From assembly GCA_017381015.1 (NCBI GenBank), contig JAFOCV010000108.1, forward strand, positions 1 through 37,560: a stretch of DNA of 37,560 nt, given 5' to 3'. This DNA is from Bacteroidaceae bacterium. GTDB lineage: Bacteria; Bacteroidota; Bacteroidia; Bacteroidales; Bacteroidaceae. Position 1 is the stretch's first letter. The number at the start of each line of letters is the position of its first letter. Made by a program: the position numbers and the translations under genes. Positions 26,707 through 36,023 of this stretch are shown here, one piece after another. Below the pieces are notes generated by a model. It was given only the letters and a program-made list of their open reading frames with translations. It did no database searches and was not told the origin of the DNA.

Positions 26707-27783
26707 CTAAATGCTTCTCGCCTTATTCAATAGATAATAATCCAGAATAGTCATGGCCGACATAGCTTCCACCACAGGCACTGCACGTGGCAGTACGCAG
26801 GCATCGTGTCTGCCACGAGCCTTTAGCGTGGTACGCTCGCCCTGTGCATTTACCGTTGGTTGTTCCATCAGTATTGTTGCCACGGGTTTGAATGCCACAC
26901 GGAAATATATATCCTGACCATTGGAGATACCACCCTGTATACCACCGCTATGGTTGGTAAGTGTAGTTATATTGCCATCGTCATCGGTGGTGAATATATC
27001 ATTCTGCTCACTACCACGCATTTCCATACCAGAGAAGCCCATTCCATATTCAAAGCCCTTTACGGCATTGATGCCAAGCATGGCACCACCCAAGGCCGCG
27101 TGCAGTTTACCAAAACATGGTTCTCCCAACCCCACGGGGCATCCTTTCACCACACAAGTAATCACACCGCCAATGGTATCGCCCTTGGCTTTGACCTGCA
27201 TGATGAGGTCTGCCATCTTCTGAGCCGTCTCTTCGTCAGGACATCTAACCGGGTTGGATTCAATCCTGGAAAGATCGTAATCCATATACGAACCACTCAA
27301 AGCGATGCCTCCCACCTGCGATGTATATGCCTGTATGCTGATGCCCAATTGGCGCAAGGCTAGCATAGCAAAAGCTCCAGCCACCACGCGAGCTATAGTT
27401 TCACGTGCCGATGACCTTCCTCCTCCGCGATGGTCGCGTATGCCATACTTGGACGTATAGGTAAAGTCGGCATGCGAGGGTCTGAAGACATCGCGAATGT
27501 TGTCATAGTCATTACTATGCTGATTGGTGTTGCGCACAAGGAAACCGATGGGGCACCCGGTGGTATATCCTTCAAACACACCACTGAGTATCTCCACCTG
27601 GTCTTCTTCTTTACGAGCTGTAGTGAGTTTGCTCTGTCCTGGGCGACGGCGTGCCAATTGCGACTGGATAAAATCCATGTCCACCTCTATGCCTGCTGGC
27701 ATACCATCTATCACGCCTCCTATGCCAGGTCCGTGGCTCTCACCAAAACTGGTTAGTCGGAATATATTTCCAAATGTATTCAT
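26707..27783 (-). CDS. aroC: Chorismate synthase
   Basis: 358 residues from ATG at 27783; the in-frame upstream start at 27801 would add six non-family residues and overlap the slyD-like gene. AroC makes chorismate from 5-enolpyruvylshikimate-3-phosphate using reduced FMN, the last step of the shikimate pathway. Landmarks: [44 protein letters not shown], the signature around [40 protein letters not shown], and [17 protein letters not shown] near the end. It starts eight bases after the slyD-like stop, so both are on one transcript. Confidence 0.97.
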   Translation of the reverse strand: MNTFGNIFRLTSFGESHGPGIGGVIDGMPAGIEVDMDFIQSQLARRRPGQSKLTTARKEEDQVEILSGVFEGYTTGCPIGFLVRNTNQHSNDYDNIRDVFRPSHADFTYTSKYGIRDHRGGGRSSARETIARVVAGAFAMLALRQLGISIQAYTSQVGGIALSGSYMDYDLSRIESNPVRCPDEETAQKMADLIMQVKAKGDTIGGVITCVVKGCPVGLGEPCFGKLHAALGGAMLGINAVKGFEYGMGFSGMEMRGSEQNDIFTTDDDGNITTLTNHSGGIQGGISNGQDIYFRVAFKPVATILMEQPTVNAQGERTTLKARGRHDACVLPRAVPVVEAMSAMTILDYYLLNKARSI

Positions 27784-27791
27784 GACAGAAA

Positions 27792-28364
27792 TCAGTTGCA
27801 ACTACCGCAGCATCCGCCTTCGCCGCAATTGCCACCACAATCACCGCCACAGTTGCCACCACAACCACCGCAGCCGCCCTGGCTATTCAGGTAGTCCTGA
27901 ATCTCTTGATTTGTAGCTGCACGATTTTCTTCTACGTGACCCTTAAAGTTGAGTGTCTTACCAGCAAAGGGATGGTTGAGGTCGACAACAACGATTTTAT
28001 CTGTTACCTCCACGATGGTACCATTGAATTTATCGCCCTCGTCGTTCATCAGGGGAACTACTGCACCTGGATAGATATGTTCCTCATCCATCTTGCCATT
28101 GATGAAGAATGCCTCTACGGGTACTTCCTGCACACCTTCCTCATAGAAGGGACCATACGCCTGTTCCTCTGTCAGAGTGATATCAAAAGACTCTCCTTCC
28201 TTGATATCCTGCAACTGGTTTTCCAACTCTTTGAGCACCATGCCCAGACCGCTGATAAACATAAAAGGCATCTCGGGGCGTGTTTCTTCCACCAACTCTA
28301 TATTCTTCTCTTTGCCCATAGGAGCATAGAGTTTGTACTGAACTTTGATATAACGATTTTCCAT
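27792..28364 (-). CDS. SlyD-like FKBP-type peptidyl-prolyl isomerase with Cys/Gly-rich metal-binding tail
   Basis: 190 residues. An FKBP core (about 1-75 and 125-145) is split by an insert-in-flap chaperone domain (about 76-125), the SlyD arrangement. Landmarks are [34 protein letters not shown], and [19 protein letters not shown] at the end of the core. The last 28 residues are a run of Gly and Cys with ten or more Cys in CxxC-like spacing ([25 protein letters not shown]), instead of the His-rich tail of E. coli SlyD. This probably binds Ni2+, Zn2+ or Cu+. It acts as a cytoplasmic folding helper. Own promoter box at 28395-28402; aroC follows. Confidence 0.92.
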   Translation of the reverse strand: MENRYIKVQYKLYAPMGKEKNIELVEETRPEMPFMFISGLGMVLKELENQLQDIKEGESFDITLTEEQAYGPFYEEGVQEVPVEAFFINGKMDEEHIYPGAVVPLMNDEGDKFNGTIVEVTDKIVVVDLNHPFAGKTLNFKGHVEENRAATNQEIQDYLNSQGGCGGCGGNCGGDCGGNCGEGGCCGSCN

Positions 28365-28394
28365 TGTTAAATATAATTAATGTATAATTCGGTG

Positions 28395-28402
28395 CAAATA
28401 TA
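28395..28402 (-). promoter_or_regulatory. Promoter -7 box of slyD-like/aroC
   Basis: TATATTTG on the minus strand, an exact TAnnTTTG match, 30 bases before the start at 28364. Confidence 0.55.
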
Positions 28403-28508
28403 CAAAAAAACTACTCAAAGAAATGTGCCTCTGCCAGTAAATTAGTACACTAACACGGTTTATTCTCAAAATACTTTGTTTGTCAATACAGGTTTTGCAT
28501 ATTTTCTA

Positions 28509-28516
28509 TAACTTTG
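28509..28516 (+). promoter_or_regulatory. Promoter -7 box of the GHL10 gene, giving a nearly leaderless mRNA
   Basis: TAACTTTG, an exact TAnnTTTG match, ends only seven bases before the ATG at 28524, so the predicted transcript start is within a few bases of the start codon. Confidence 0.6.
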
Positions 28517-28523
28517 CGTACTG

Positions 28524-30041
28524 ATGAAATACATTGCAATGATTGTGTCGCTACTAATGGCGACAATGAGTTGGGCAGAACGTACAGATGCCCCCAAGCT
28601 ACAGAGTGAGCAAGAAGTGATGAAGCATGCACCTAAGAGAGAGTTCCGTGGTGCATGGATTCAGTGTGTCAACAATCAATGGACTGGCATCGGCAGGGAG
28701 CGTATGCAACGAACCCTCACCGAGCAATTGGACGAGTTGAAACGATGCGGCATCAATGCCATCATGTTTCAGGTGCGTGCCGAGGCCGATGCTCTATACG
28801 AAAGCAGATTCGAACCCTGGAGCAGATATCTCACTGCCGAGCAAGGACGCATTCCCGAGCCTTACTGGGACCCTCTCTCATGGATGATAGAGGAATGTCA
28901 CCGCCGTGGTATGGAATGCCACGCATGGATTAACCCCTATCGTGCTAAGACCAAGGGCACCAATGCTTTGGCTGCTACACATCCCTATTTCAAGAATCCC
29001 AATGCATTCTTTCACTATGATGGTCTGATGCTTTTCGACCCCGGTTTGCCCGAGAATCGCAACTATATCTGTCAGGTGGCTCAAGATATAGTAAGACGCT
29101 ATGATGTGGACGGACTGCATATCGATGACTATTTCTATCCCTACCCCGTGGCTGGACTTCCTATCCCTGACGATGCTACTTACGAAAAGTATGGCAATGG
29201 TATGTCTCGCGACGATTGGCGCAGAGATAATGTGAACAAGTTTATTAAACAACTGAATGAATCAGTCAAGGATATCAAACCCTGGTGCAAGTTTGGAGTA
29301 AGCCCGTTTGGAATATTCCGTAATAAGGCCAATGACCCTATGGGCTCTGATACCAAGGGTCTACAAAACTTTGACGACCTCTATGCCGACGTACTGGAAT
29401 GGGTGCGACAAGGCTGGGTAGACTATAATATTCCTCAGATTTACTGGCAGATAGGTCATCCCACTGCCGACTACGATGTACTCATCAGATGGTGGAGCGA
29501 GAATGCTGGTGCCCGTCATCTATACATCGGTCAGGACGTGGAGCGTACTGTAAAATACCAAGACCTCAGCGATGCCTCAAAACATCAGATGGACGCCAAA
29601 TATGAACTGCAGCGCTCCTTACCTGGTGTAGAGGGCAGTTGCCAGTGGTATGCCAAGGCTGTTGTGGACAACGTAGGTGACTATGCCACCAAACTGAAGA
29701 CCGAGTACCACAAATATCCCGCTTTGGTTCCCCTGATGCCCTGGATTGACAGCAAGGCTCCCAAGGCTATTCGCAAACCTGCCATCATCTCCACCAAGGA
29801 TGGCCCCACTCTCTTCTGGACTTCTCCCAAGGCCAAGACGCCTATGGATGCTGCCGCATGGTATGCCGTCTACCGTTTTCCCAAGGGAGTGAAGGTTGAC
29901 CTGAACAATCCTCAGTATTTGCTCACTGTTACTCGCAATACTTTCTACAACCTGCCCAACGATGCACTGGGCTACACCTACGTAATCACCGCCCTTGACC
30001 ACATGCAGAACGAGAGCAAGGGCAAGAAGATTAAACTATAA
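28524..30041 (+). CDS. Secreted GHL10-family (DUF187) glycoside hydrolase-like protein
   Basis: 505 residues with a signal peptide (about 1-18, cleavage near SWA). The catalytic-type domain (about 38-380) opens with REFRGAWIQCVNNQW, then FQVRAEADALYES, PLSWMIEECHRRGMECHAWINPYRA, DGLHIDDYFYPYP, and KFGVSPFGIFRN, all typical of the GHL10/DUF187 family. The acidic HIDDYF is the likely active-site strand. About 420-505 is a fibronectin type III-like C-terminal domain (PTLFWTSP to YTYVITALD). Members act on peptidoglycan or related cell-wall glycans in some bacteria; the substrate here is not known. The start ATG lies right after a promoter box. The uvrA gene begins 41 bases downstream and may be on the same transcript. 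Confidence 0.9.
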   Translation: MKYIAMIVSLLMATMSWAERTDAPKLQSEQEVMKHAPKREFRGAWIQCVNNQWTGIGRERMQRTLTEQLDELKRCGINAIMFQVRAEADALYESRFEPWSRYLTAEQGRIPEPYWDPLSWMIEECHRRGMECHAWINPYRAKTKGTNALAATHPYFKNPNAFFHYDGLMLFDPGLPENRNYICQVAQDIVRRYDVDGLHIDDYFYPYPVAGLPIPDDATYEKYGNGMSRDDWRRDNVNKFIKQLNESVKDIKPWCKFGVSPFGIFRNKANDPMGSDTKGLQNFDDLYADVLEWVRQGWVDYNIPQIYWQIGHPTADYDVLIRWWSENAGARHLYIGQDVERTVKYQDLSDASKHQMDAKYELQRSLPGVEGSCQWYAKAVVDNVGDYATKLKTEYHKYPALVPLMPWIDSKAPKAIRKPAIISTKDGPTLFWTSPKAKTPMDAAAWYAVYRFPKGVKVDLNNPQYLLTVTRNTFYNLPNDALGYTYVITALDHMQNESKGKKIKL

Positions 30042-30082
30042 AGACATTCACTCCATTACTCCCTCACCCTAACACCGTATCT

Positions 30083-32923
30083 ATGGAAAGTATCAAGATA
30101 AAAGGCGCCAGAGTAAACAACCTCAAGAATATAGACATAGAGATACCTCGTGACAAACTGATTGTTGTCACGGGTGTTTCGGGTTCTGGAAAATCCAGCC
30201 TTGCCTTTGATACTCTTTATGCCGAGGGCCAACGCAGATATGTGGAGAGTCTTTCCAGTTATGCTCGCCAATTCCTGGGCCGCATGGTAAAGCCTGAGTG
30301 CGACTATATCAAAGGCATTCCGCCAGCCATAGCCATAGAGCAGAAGGTGAGCAGCCGCAATCCTCGCTCTACCGTGGGCACCAGTACAGAGATATACGAA
30401 TATCTGCGCATGCTTTTTGCCCGTGTGGGACACACCTATAGCCCCGTGAGTGGAGATGAGGTAAAGAAGCAAGGGGTGGAGGATGTGATACGTTGTGTGA
30501 TGTCATACACTCCTGGCACCCGTTTCGCTGTGCTTGCACCAATGCACATCTGCAAGGAACAGGCCGAAGATAATGTGGAGGAATGTTTGAAAAAATATCT
30601 CCAACAGGGTTTCGTTCGCGTAGAGATTGGTGGACAGATTACTACCATAGAGGAATTCCTTGCCAACCCTTCCAAGGTTGACATCAACGAGATTTTCCTC
30701 GTAATAGACCGTCTGGCTGTGCGCGATGACAGCGATAGTATTTCCAGACTGACTGACAGTGTGGAGACAGCCTTCTACGAGGGTAGCGGAGAAATGATGC
30801 TTCGTTTCTACCCTGCCGGCATCATGCACACCTTTAATTCCAAATTCGAGGCAGATGGTATCGTCTTTCAAGAACCCACCGACCAACTCTTTGCTTTCAA
30901 CTCGCCCATCGGTGCATGCCCCGAGTGCGAGGGTTTTGGCAAGATTATGGGTATAGACGAGAAACTGGTCATCCCCAACTCTGCCCTTTCCGTCTACGAG
31001 GGCTGTGTGCAATGCTGGCGAGGTGATAAGATGAGCGAATGGAAGACCTGGTTCATCCGCTTCAATGCTGAGCGCGGTTTTCCTGTGCATAAACCATACT
31101 ACGAACTGACTCAGGCAGAGAAAGATTGGCTTTGGCATGGTAAGCCCAACGACAAGATAGCTGCCGAATGGCAACTGACACCCGAAGAAGAGGAATGGGG
31201 AATGGTCTCCATAGATGCTTTCTTTGAGATGCTCAAGGCCGGACAGTACAAGATACAAAACCGCGTGATGCTCTCTCGCTATAGAGGCAAGACCACATGC
31301 CCCAAATGCTTGGGCAGAAGATTACGCCCAGAGGCCAACTATGTGCGAGTAGCCGGACACACTATTACTGAATTGGTGGAATGGCCCATATCCAAACTAT
31401 CGGAATGGTTTGCCAACGACATCAATGCTTCGCTCTCCGAGAGTGAGCAGAAGATAGCCATGCGCCTGCTCGTAGAGATTAGAGCACGCCTGCAATTCCT
31501 GGTTGACGTGGGTCTACCCTACCTCACCCTCAATCGTCTTTCCAACACCCTTTCCGGTGGTGAATCGCAGCGTATCAACCTGGCCACATCGCTTGGCTCT
31601 GCCCTGGTAGGCAGCTTATACATCCTGGACGAGCCATCCATAGGTTTGCACTCTCGCGACACGGAACGACTCATCAAGGTGCTCACACAACTGCGCAACC
31701 TCGGCAATACCGTAATCGTGGTGGAACATGACGAGGATATCATGCGTGCTGCTGATTGGATTATTGACATTGGTCCGGATGCCGGCCGTTTGGGTGGCAG
31801 AGTAATATATAATGGTGATGCCAAATCGTGCGAACAGGTCAAGACGGAATACCCATCTCACACTCTGGATTTCCTCTTGGGAGAGGACACTATACCTGTG
31901 CCTGATGGGCGTCGCCGTTGGAATAGATACATAGAAATCAAGGGAGCTCGCGCCAATAATCTGAAAGGTATTGATGTGCGTTTCCCTCTCAACGTAATGA
32001 CCTGCGTCACCGGTGTATCTGGTTCGGGCAAGAGCAGTTTAGTCAGAGATATCCTATTCAATGCCATGAAGAGAAACCTGGACCAGGTGGCAGACCGCCC
32101 TGGAGAGTTTGCTGCTCTCGATGGCGATGTCAATGCTATTCAGGCAATCGAGTTTGTAGACCAGAATCCTATAGGAAAGAGTTCTCGCTCCAATCCCGTC
32201 ACCTATGTCAAGGCGTGGGACGAGATTCGCAAGATATTTGCCCAACAAGCCCTCTCGCAACAGATGGGCTTCACTGCTGCATACTTTAGTTTCAATGCTT
32301 CTGGGGGCAGATGCGAGGAGTGCAATGGTGAAGGTACCGTTACGGTGGAGATGCAATTCATGGCCGACCTGGTCCTGGAGTGCGAATCATGCCACGGCAA
32401 GCGTTTCAAGAAGGAGATTCTGGAGGTGAGATTCCACGACAAGAATGTATACGACATTCTGGATATGACCATCAATCAAGCCATCGAGTTCTTTACCGAA
32501 TGGAAAGAGAAAAAGGTGGTCAAACTGTTGAAACCCTTGCAAGACGTGGGGTTGGGATATATCAAACTGGGTCAGTCTAGCAGTACACTGTCTGGAGGTG
32601 AGAATCAGCGTGTCAAACTAGCGTATTATCTGGGTATGGAAAAGCATGTGCCCACTATGTTCATCTTCGACGAACCTACCACGGGACTTCACTTCCATGA
32701 CATAAAGAAACTTTTGAAGTCCTTTGACGCTCTGATAATGAAGGGACACACACTGGTCATCATCGAGCACAATCTGGATGTAGTAAAGTGTGCCGACCAC
32801 GTTATAGACATGGGACCTGATGGTGGCGAAAAGGGTGGTCGACTGGTAGTATGCGGTACTCCCGAAGAGGTAGCTTCTTGCAAAGATAGTTTCACTGGTC
32901 GTTTCCTCAAAGAGAAGCTTTAG
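30083..32923 (+). CDS. uvrA: Excinuclease ABC subunit A
   Basis: 946 residues, the usual length. UvrA finds bulky DNA damage as a dimer and loads UvrB for nucleotide-excision repair. Two ABC ATPase modules are visible: Walker [11 protein letters not shown] (31-40) and again near residue 640 ([11 protein letters not shown]), signatures [13 protein letters not shown] (about 490) and [13 protein letters not shown] (about 835), and Walker [13 protein letters not shown] and [12 protein letters not shown]. Zinc-module CxxC pairs are present ([27 protein letters not shown] paired with CESCHGKRF). The first part also carries the UvrB-binding region with ARQFLGRM. It is probably read through from the GHL10 gene. 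The 42-bp array B begins 39 bases after the stop. Confidence 0.97.
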   Translation: MESIKIKGARVNNLKNIDIEIPRDKLIVVTGVSGSGKSSLAFDTLYAEGQRRYVESLSSYARQFLGRMVKPECDYIKGIPPAIAIEQKVSSRNPRSTVGTSTEIYEYLRMLFARVGHTYSPVSGDEVKKQGVEDVIRCVMSYTPGTRFAVLAPMHICKEQAEDNVEECLKKYLQQGFVRVEIGGQITTIEEFLANPSKVDINEIFLVIDRLAVRDDSDSISRLTDSVETAFYEGSGEMMLRFYPAGIMHTFNSKFEADGIVFQEPTDQLFAFNSPIGACPECEGFGKIMGIDEKLVIPNSALSVYEGCVQCWRGDKMSEWKTWFIRFNAERGFPVHKPYYELTQAEKDWLWHGKPNDKIAAEWQLTPEEEEWGMVSIDAFFEMLKAGQYKIQNRVMLSRYRGKTTCPKCLGRRLRPEANYVRVAGHTITELVEWPISKLSEWFANDINASLSESEQKIAMRLLVEIRARLQFLVDVGLPYLTLNRLSNTLSGGESQRINLATSLGSALVGSLYILDEPSIGLHSRDTERLIKVLTQLRNLGNTVIVVEHDEDIMRAADWIIDIGPDAGRLGGRVIYNGDAKSCEQVKTEYPSHTLDFLLGEDTIPVPDGRRRWNRYIEIKGARANNLKGIDVRFPLNVMTCVTGVSGSGKSSLVRDILFNAMKRNLDQVADRPGEFAALDGDVNAIQAIEFVDQNPIGKSSRSNPVTYVKAWDEIRKIFAQQALSQQMGFTAAYFSFNASGGRCEECNGEGTVTVEMQFMADLVLECESCHGKRFKKEILEVRFHDKNVYDILDMTINQAIEFFTEWKEKKVVKLLKPLQDVGLGYIKLGQSSSTLSGGENQRVKLAYYLGMEKHVPTMFIFDEPTTGLHFHDIKKLLKSFDALIMKGHTLVIIEHNLDVVKCADHVIDMGPDGGEKGGRLVVCGTPEEVASCKDSFTGRFLKEKL

Positions 32924-33407
32924 GCATTTGGAAATACTATTCCACAGTTTTTGGGATTGTATTTTCGTAATGGAAAATGGACTTCGCACTTAGTGCAGAG
33001 GGCATTTTCGGAATGGAAAGTGGCTTCGTACTTAGTGCGAAATGAATTTTCGGAATGGAAAATGGCTTCGTACTTAGTGCAAAATGAATTTTCGGAATGG
33101 AAAATGGCTTCGTACTTAGTGCAAAATGGATTTTCAGAATGGAAAATGGCTTCGTACTTAGTGCGGAATGAATTTTCGGAATGGAAAATGGCTTCGTACT
33201 TAGTGCAGAATGGATTTTCGGAATGGAAAATGGCTTCGTACTTAGTGCAGAATGAATTTTCGGAATGGAAAATGGCTTCGTACTTAGTACAGAGGGTATT
33301 TTCGGAATGGAAAATGGCTTCGTACTTAGTGCAGAATGCCTCCTGTAAATGGGAATTACACCTTACACAGAGTGCCGAGTACATCTGTAAGAATGAAAAT
33401 CAACTGG
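32924..33407. other. Intergenic region between uvrA and the TPR regulator
   Basis: 484 bases between convergent genes. It contains array B (32962-33340), its decayed remainder, and no credible gene or hairpin terminator. Confidence 0.7.
32962..33340. repeat. 42-bp tandem repeat array B, nine units
   Basis: Units begin at 32962 (43 bases, one extra A), 33005, 33047, 33089, 33131, 33173, 33215, 33257 and 33299, then a decayed copy to about 33385. The constant core of about 33 bases contains TTTTCGGAATGGAAAATGGC and TTCGTACTTAGTGC; nearly all differences fall in the last nine bases (CAGAATGAA, CGAAATGAA, CAAAATGGA, CAGAGGGTA and so on). Units 1 and 8 contain perfect 11-base palindromes, GCACTTAGTGC and GTACTTAGTAC, which differ by a matched pair of changes. 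Frames of about 150-170 codons are open on both strands, as expected when the period is a multiple of three. Confidence 0.92.
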
Positions 33408-35372
33408 TTACTCTTGCGGAGCCTCATCTTCTGATTGCTCAGGGACTTCGGACTCTGGCGCAATGATTACTTCATCTTCCATGGCAATGATGCCTTCGAT
33501 GAAAATGTCAAGTGATGACTCGATTGCCAGTCCTATCTTTTGGCGCAAACGATGACGAAGCATCAAGACGCTTCGTGGAACTATACCCATCAGTTCGGCT
33601 ATTTTCTTATTGTCTTGCCTCAACACTACGAGCATGCAAAACAGTTCCTCACGACGGGTGATAGATGGTACCCTCTCGCGCAAATGGGGGAGGAACATGG
33701 GGTACAATAGTTCGAAGCACTGACGGAACTTGCGTTCACCCTCGGTGGGTAGTAGCATTGGAGTGATGTTTTCTAATTCATCACGGTTCTCCTTGATTTC
33801 AAGGAATTCTTTGATTTCTTCTTTCCTTATTTCCTTCTCGGCACTGGATTTACGGAGCTTCTCGAGCAATGCCGAAAGCCTTTCATCTGCACGCTTAATA
33901 CGTGCCTGGTAGCGTCTACGTTGTTTGACAAAAGAAACTACAATGACAAATATAGATACAAATGCCATCACGATGCCTACGAGCAACCAAAGACGCTGAT
34001 TGGTGTATGTCAGATGCATTATCTGCAGTTCTTGTCTCTTTTTCTCGGTCTGCAGTTCTACGATATTCTCCACCAGATTGTAGTTCAACTTCTTTTCCTT
34101 GAATGATTGCTGCTCCTGGAGCATCATTGTCAGATACTGCTCGGCCTTGCCGTGATTCTTCTTTCCCAGATAATGGTGGAGTATCGGTTGGTAATCTATG
34201 TGAATAAAGGTGGGAGTGGCATTTTGATTGAGCAGCATATACATACTATCCAGCATCACCTCTGCCTTGGCACTTTCATTAATCTTCAAATAGGTTTGCG
34301 CCAATTGATGATAAGCCTTAGCACGATTGATGGCAGTGGCTTGCTTTGTGACCACTTCCAGTTCCTCTATACCTATATATATATGGTCGCCGCCCTGCTC
34401 GGTAAGCAGAGCTCCGTGAAGCAGATTGACATCCACCATACCACTATTGTAGGGCAGAGACTGACATTTCTGACGTGCCTTCCCAACATAGAAGAAAGAG
34501 GAATCTGCCTCTCCCATTTGATACAAGGCACGACCCTTATTGATATATGTTTGTGCAGAGACCATGGGATTCTCTGCCTTCATGCTCTGCTCCACTAGTA
34601 CTGCCTCGGAAGCATATACATTGGCATATTCCGGTATGTCCCAATAGAGAAAGAGGTCTATCAATGCATGAAGGGTGTTTAGAACTCCCAGAGTATCGTT
34701 TCTCTGGATGGACTCTTCCCTGCTTTGTTGGAACATAACTAATGCATCGTTGAGACGACCATTTCTCTTATATAAAGAACCTAGCATGGCAGATACCCAC
34801 TGCTTGCCAGATGTGTTTTTGCATTGCTCTGCCTGAAGCATAGCCTCTTCACACCAATTTATCACATCCTCAAGATAATCTGGGTTGCTATAGAAAACGG
34901 CAGCAGCATAGGCATAATCACGGAAATATCGCTGAGGAGTGGGGTGATACAAGGGCATGGTCAACGCCTTGAGCATCGTCTCCTCAGCTGCCTGCATGTC
35001 TTCAGTACGCGAGAGAGCATAACCCAATATGGAATAGTAGTCTCTCTGGCAATACTTCTGTAGCACGGGCGAAGCATCATAAACTCTATTCATGGCAATG
35101 ATGCAGGAATCAGGAGCACCCTTGCTCTGAAACGTGTTCATCATCTGCAATAGTGCCTCGATGTAAAGGGCTTGTACCTCATCGGTCATCGCATCATCAT
35201 CCACCGGTTGTGCCAAATAGGATTGGAATGCTCCGATGGCCTCATCATACTTTCTATTACGCTGATGGTCTCTTGCATGACGAAAAAGGGCATCGTTGGC
35301 AAACGAAGCGAATGACAGCATGACCAGCACCACAAATGTAAATATTTTTCTGCTCCACGAAGATAACCTCAT
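33408..35372 (-). CDS. Membrane-anchored TPR protein with C-terminal LuxR-like HTH
   Basis: 654 residues. Start chosen at the second ATG of an ATGATG pair (35375/35372), as AAAGGA is spaced better for it; the frame extends to 35408. A signal peptide or first membrane segment (about 10-26, FTFVVLVMLSFASFA) is followed by a periplasmic TPR array (about 30-400), one transmembrane helix (about 460-480, LLVGIVMAFVSIFVIVVSF), a basic coiled coil (about 485-540), and an HTH near 565-615 (TRREELFCMLVVLRQDNKKIAELMGI, VPRSVLMLRHRLRQKIGL). This layout is a common Bacteroidetes one-protein regulator: periplasmic sensing, cytoplasmic DNA binding. The acidic tail is Glu/Pro-rich. It is divergent from the gene at 36024, a possible target. 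Confidence 0.85.
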   Translation of the reverse strand: MRLSSWSRKIFTFVVLVMLSFASFANDALFRHARDHQRNRKYDEAIGAFQSYLAQPVDDDAMTDEVQALYIEALLQMMNTFQSKGAPDSCIIAMNRVYDASPVLQKYCQRDYYSILGYALSRTEDMQAAEETMLKALTMPLYHPTPQRYFRDYAYAAAVFYSNPDYLEDVINWCEEAMLQAEQCKNTSGKQWVSAMLGSLYKRNGRLNDALVMFQQSREESIQRNDTLGVLNTLHALIDLFLYWDIPEYANVYASEAVLVEQSMKAENPMVSAQTYINKGRALYQMGEADSSFFYVGKARQKCQSLPYNSGMVDVNLLHGALLTEQGGDHIYIGIEELEVVTKQATAINRAKAYHQLAQTYLKINESAKAEVMLDSMYMLLNQNATPTFIHIDYQPILHHYLGKKNHGKAEQYLTMMLQEQQSFKEKKLNYNLVENIVELQTEKKRQELQIMHLTYTNQRLWLLVGIVMAFVSIFVIVVSFVKQRRRYQARIKRADERLSALLEKLRKSSAEKEIRKEEIKEFLEIKENRDELENITPMLLPTEGERKFRQCFELLYPMFLPHLRERVPSITRREELFCMLVVLRQDNKKIAELMGIVPRSVLMLRHRLRQKIGLAIESSLDIFIEGIIAMEDEVIIAPESEVPEQSEDEAPQE

Positions 35373-35571
35373 CATATTTCCTTTTAAAGTATATATATTA
35401 TGATACATGATATTTGTGTTGTTTCGTCTGGAAAGTCCTGTCTCAACACATAAAACTATGCCTACATTATGTTAACCCAGCTGCTGATTCTTATATACAA
35501 CACCGATGATTTATGTAGACTGGCTGTATAATTTCTATTAGTATTAGCGTAAAAAAACGAGTTTTCCGAGA

Positions 35572-35602
35572 CAAATTTACGCAAAATCAGCCTTTCCACC
35601 AA
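35572..35602 (-). promoter_or_regulatory. Promoter of the TPR/HTH regulator gene
   Basis: TAAATTTG (35579-35572) as -7 box with TTG (35602-35600) 20 bases upstream, minus strand. Confidence 0.6.
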
Positions 35603-35611
35603 GATATCTGT

Positions 35612-35666
35612 GTTTACATTTCGGTTTACAAATGCATTTTTTTGAGGAATGTATACAAATGTAAAC
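35612..35666. promoter_or_regulatory. Operator-like inverted repeat in the divergent region
   Basis: GTTTACATTT (35612-35621) and its exact complement AAATGTAAAC (35657-35666) flank a 35-base centre; a further GTTTACA lies at 35624-35630, 12 bases from the first. The elements sit between the two divergent promoters, as expected for a shared operator, but AT-rich inverted repeats also occur by chance. Confidence 0.35.
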
Positions 35667-35686
35667 CAAATTGTAGGACAGAGATA

Positions 35687-35718
35687 TTTGATTATTTTGC
35701 AACAACACCATATCTTTG
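35687..35718 (+). promoter_or_regulatory. Promoter toward the secreted protein gene at 36024
   Basis: TTTG (35687-35690), 20 bases, then TATCTTTG (35711-35718): a full match to the Bacteroidetes -33/-7 consensus on the plus strand. The implied leader to 36024 is about 300 bases. Confidence 0.7.
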
Positions 35719-36023
35719 CACAAGAATTATTTGCGCGCGAGTATATACGCTACGTGCGAGAGGGACATCCTACTTTTGTATTCTTAATACCAATAAAACT
35801 ATATTTAACTCTAATTCCAAAAGACAATATGTTTTAGGGTGTAAAATTATAAAGCAGGAAACACACACATTACTTTGCGAAGAGGAAGACACAAGAATAA
35901 AATTTTTGTAATTCTAAATGAACAAGCAAGCAATGGAAAAAATATACAAAAAACAACAACAGGAAACGACCAAAGCAACATGCCATAAGGCACAACCGAT
36001 GAACAATGATTAACAAAACAGGA

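Larger units (their letters stand above)
35373..36023. other. Long divergent intergenic region with promoters both ways
   Basis: About 650 bases. It holds a minus-strand promoter for the TPR regulator (35572-35602), an inverted repeat (35612-35666), and a plus-strand promoter (35687-35718), leaving leaders of about 195 and 300 bases. The 89-codon frame at 35642-35911 starts before the promoter and has no protein-like features. Confidence 0.6.

Noticed and set aside
32962-33340. CRISPR array
   Set aside because: The variable parts are about nine bases, far too short and too similar to be spacers, and no cas gene is present. The same applies to array A.
32951-33466. Open frames of 154-171 codons through array B on both strands
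   Set aside because: The period is 42, a multiple of three, so frames stay open by construction. The first unit has a one-base insertion that shifts the plus frame, differences show no third-position bias, and there is no start signal.
35642-35911. 89-codon ORF in the divergent intergenic region
   Set aside because: It begins upstream of the strong promoter at 35687-35718, overlaps the inverted repeat and has no protein-like pattern.
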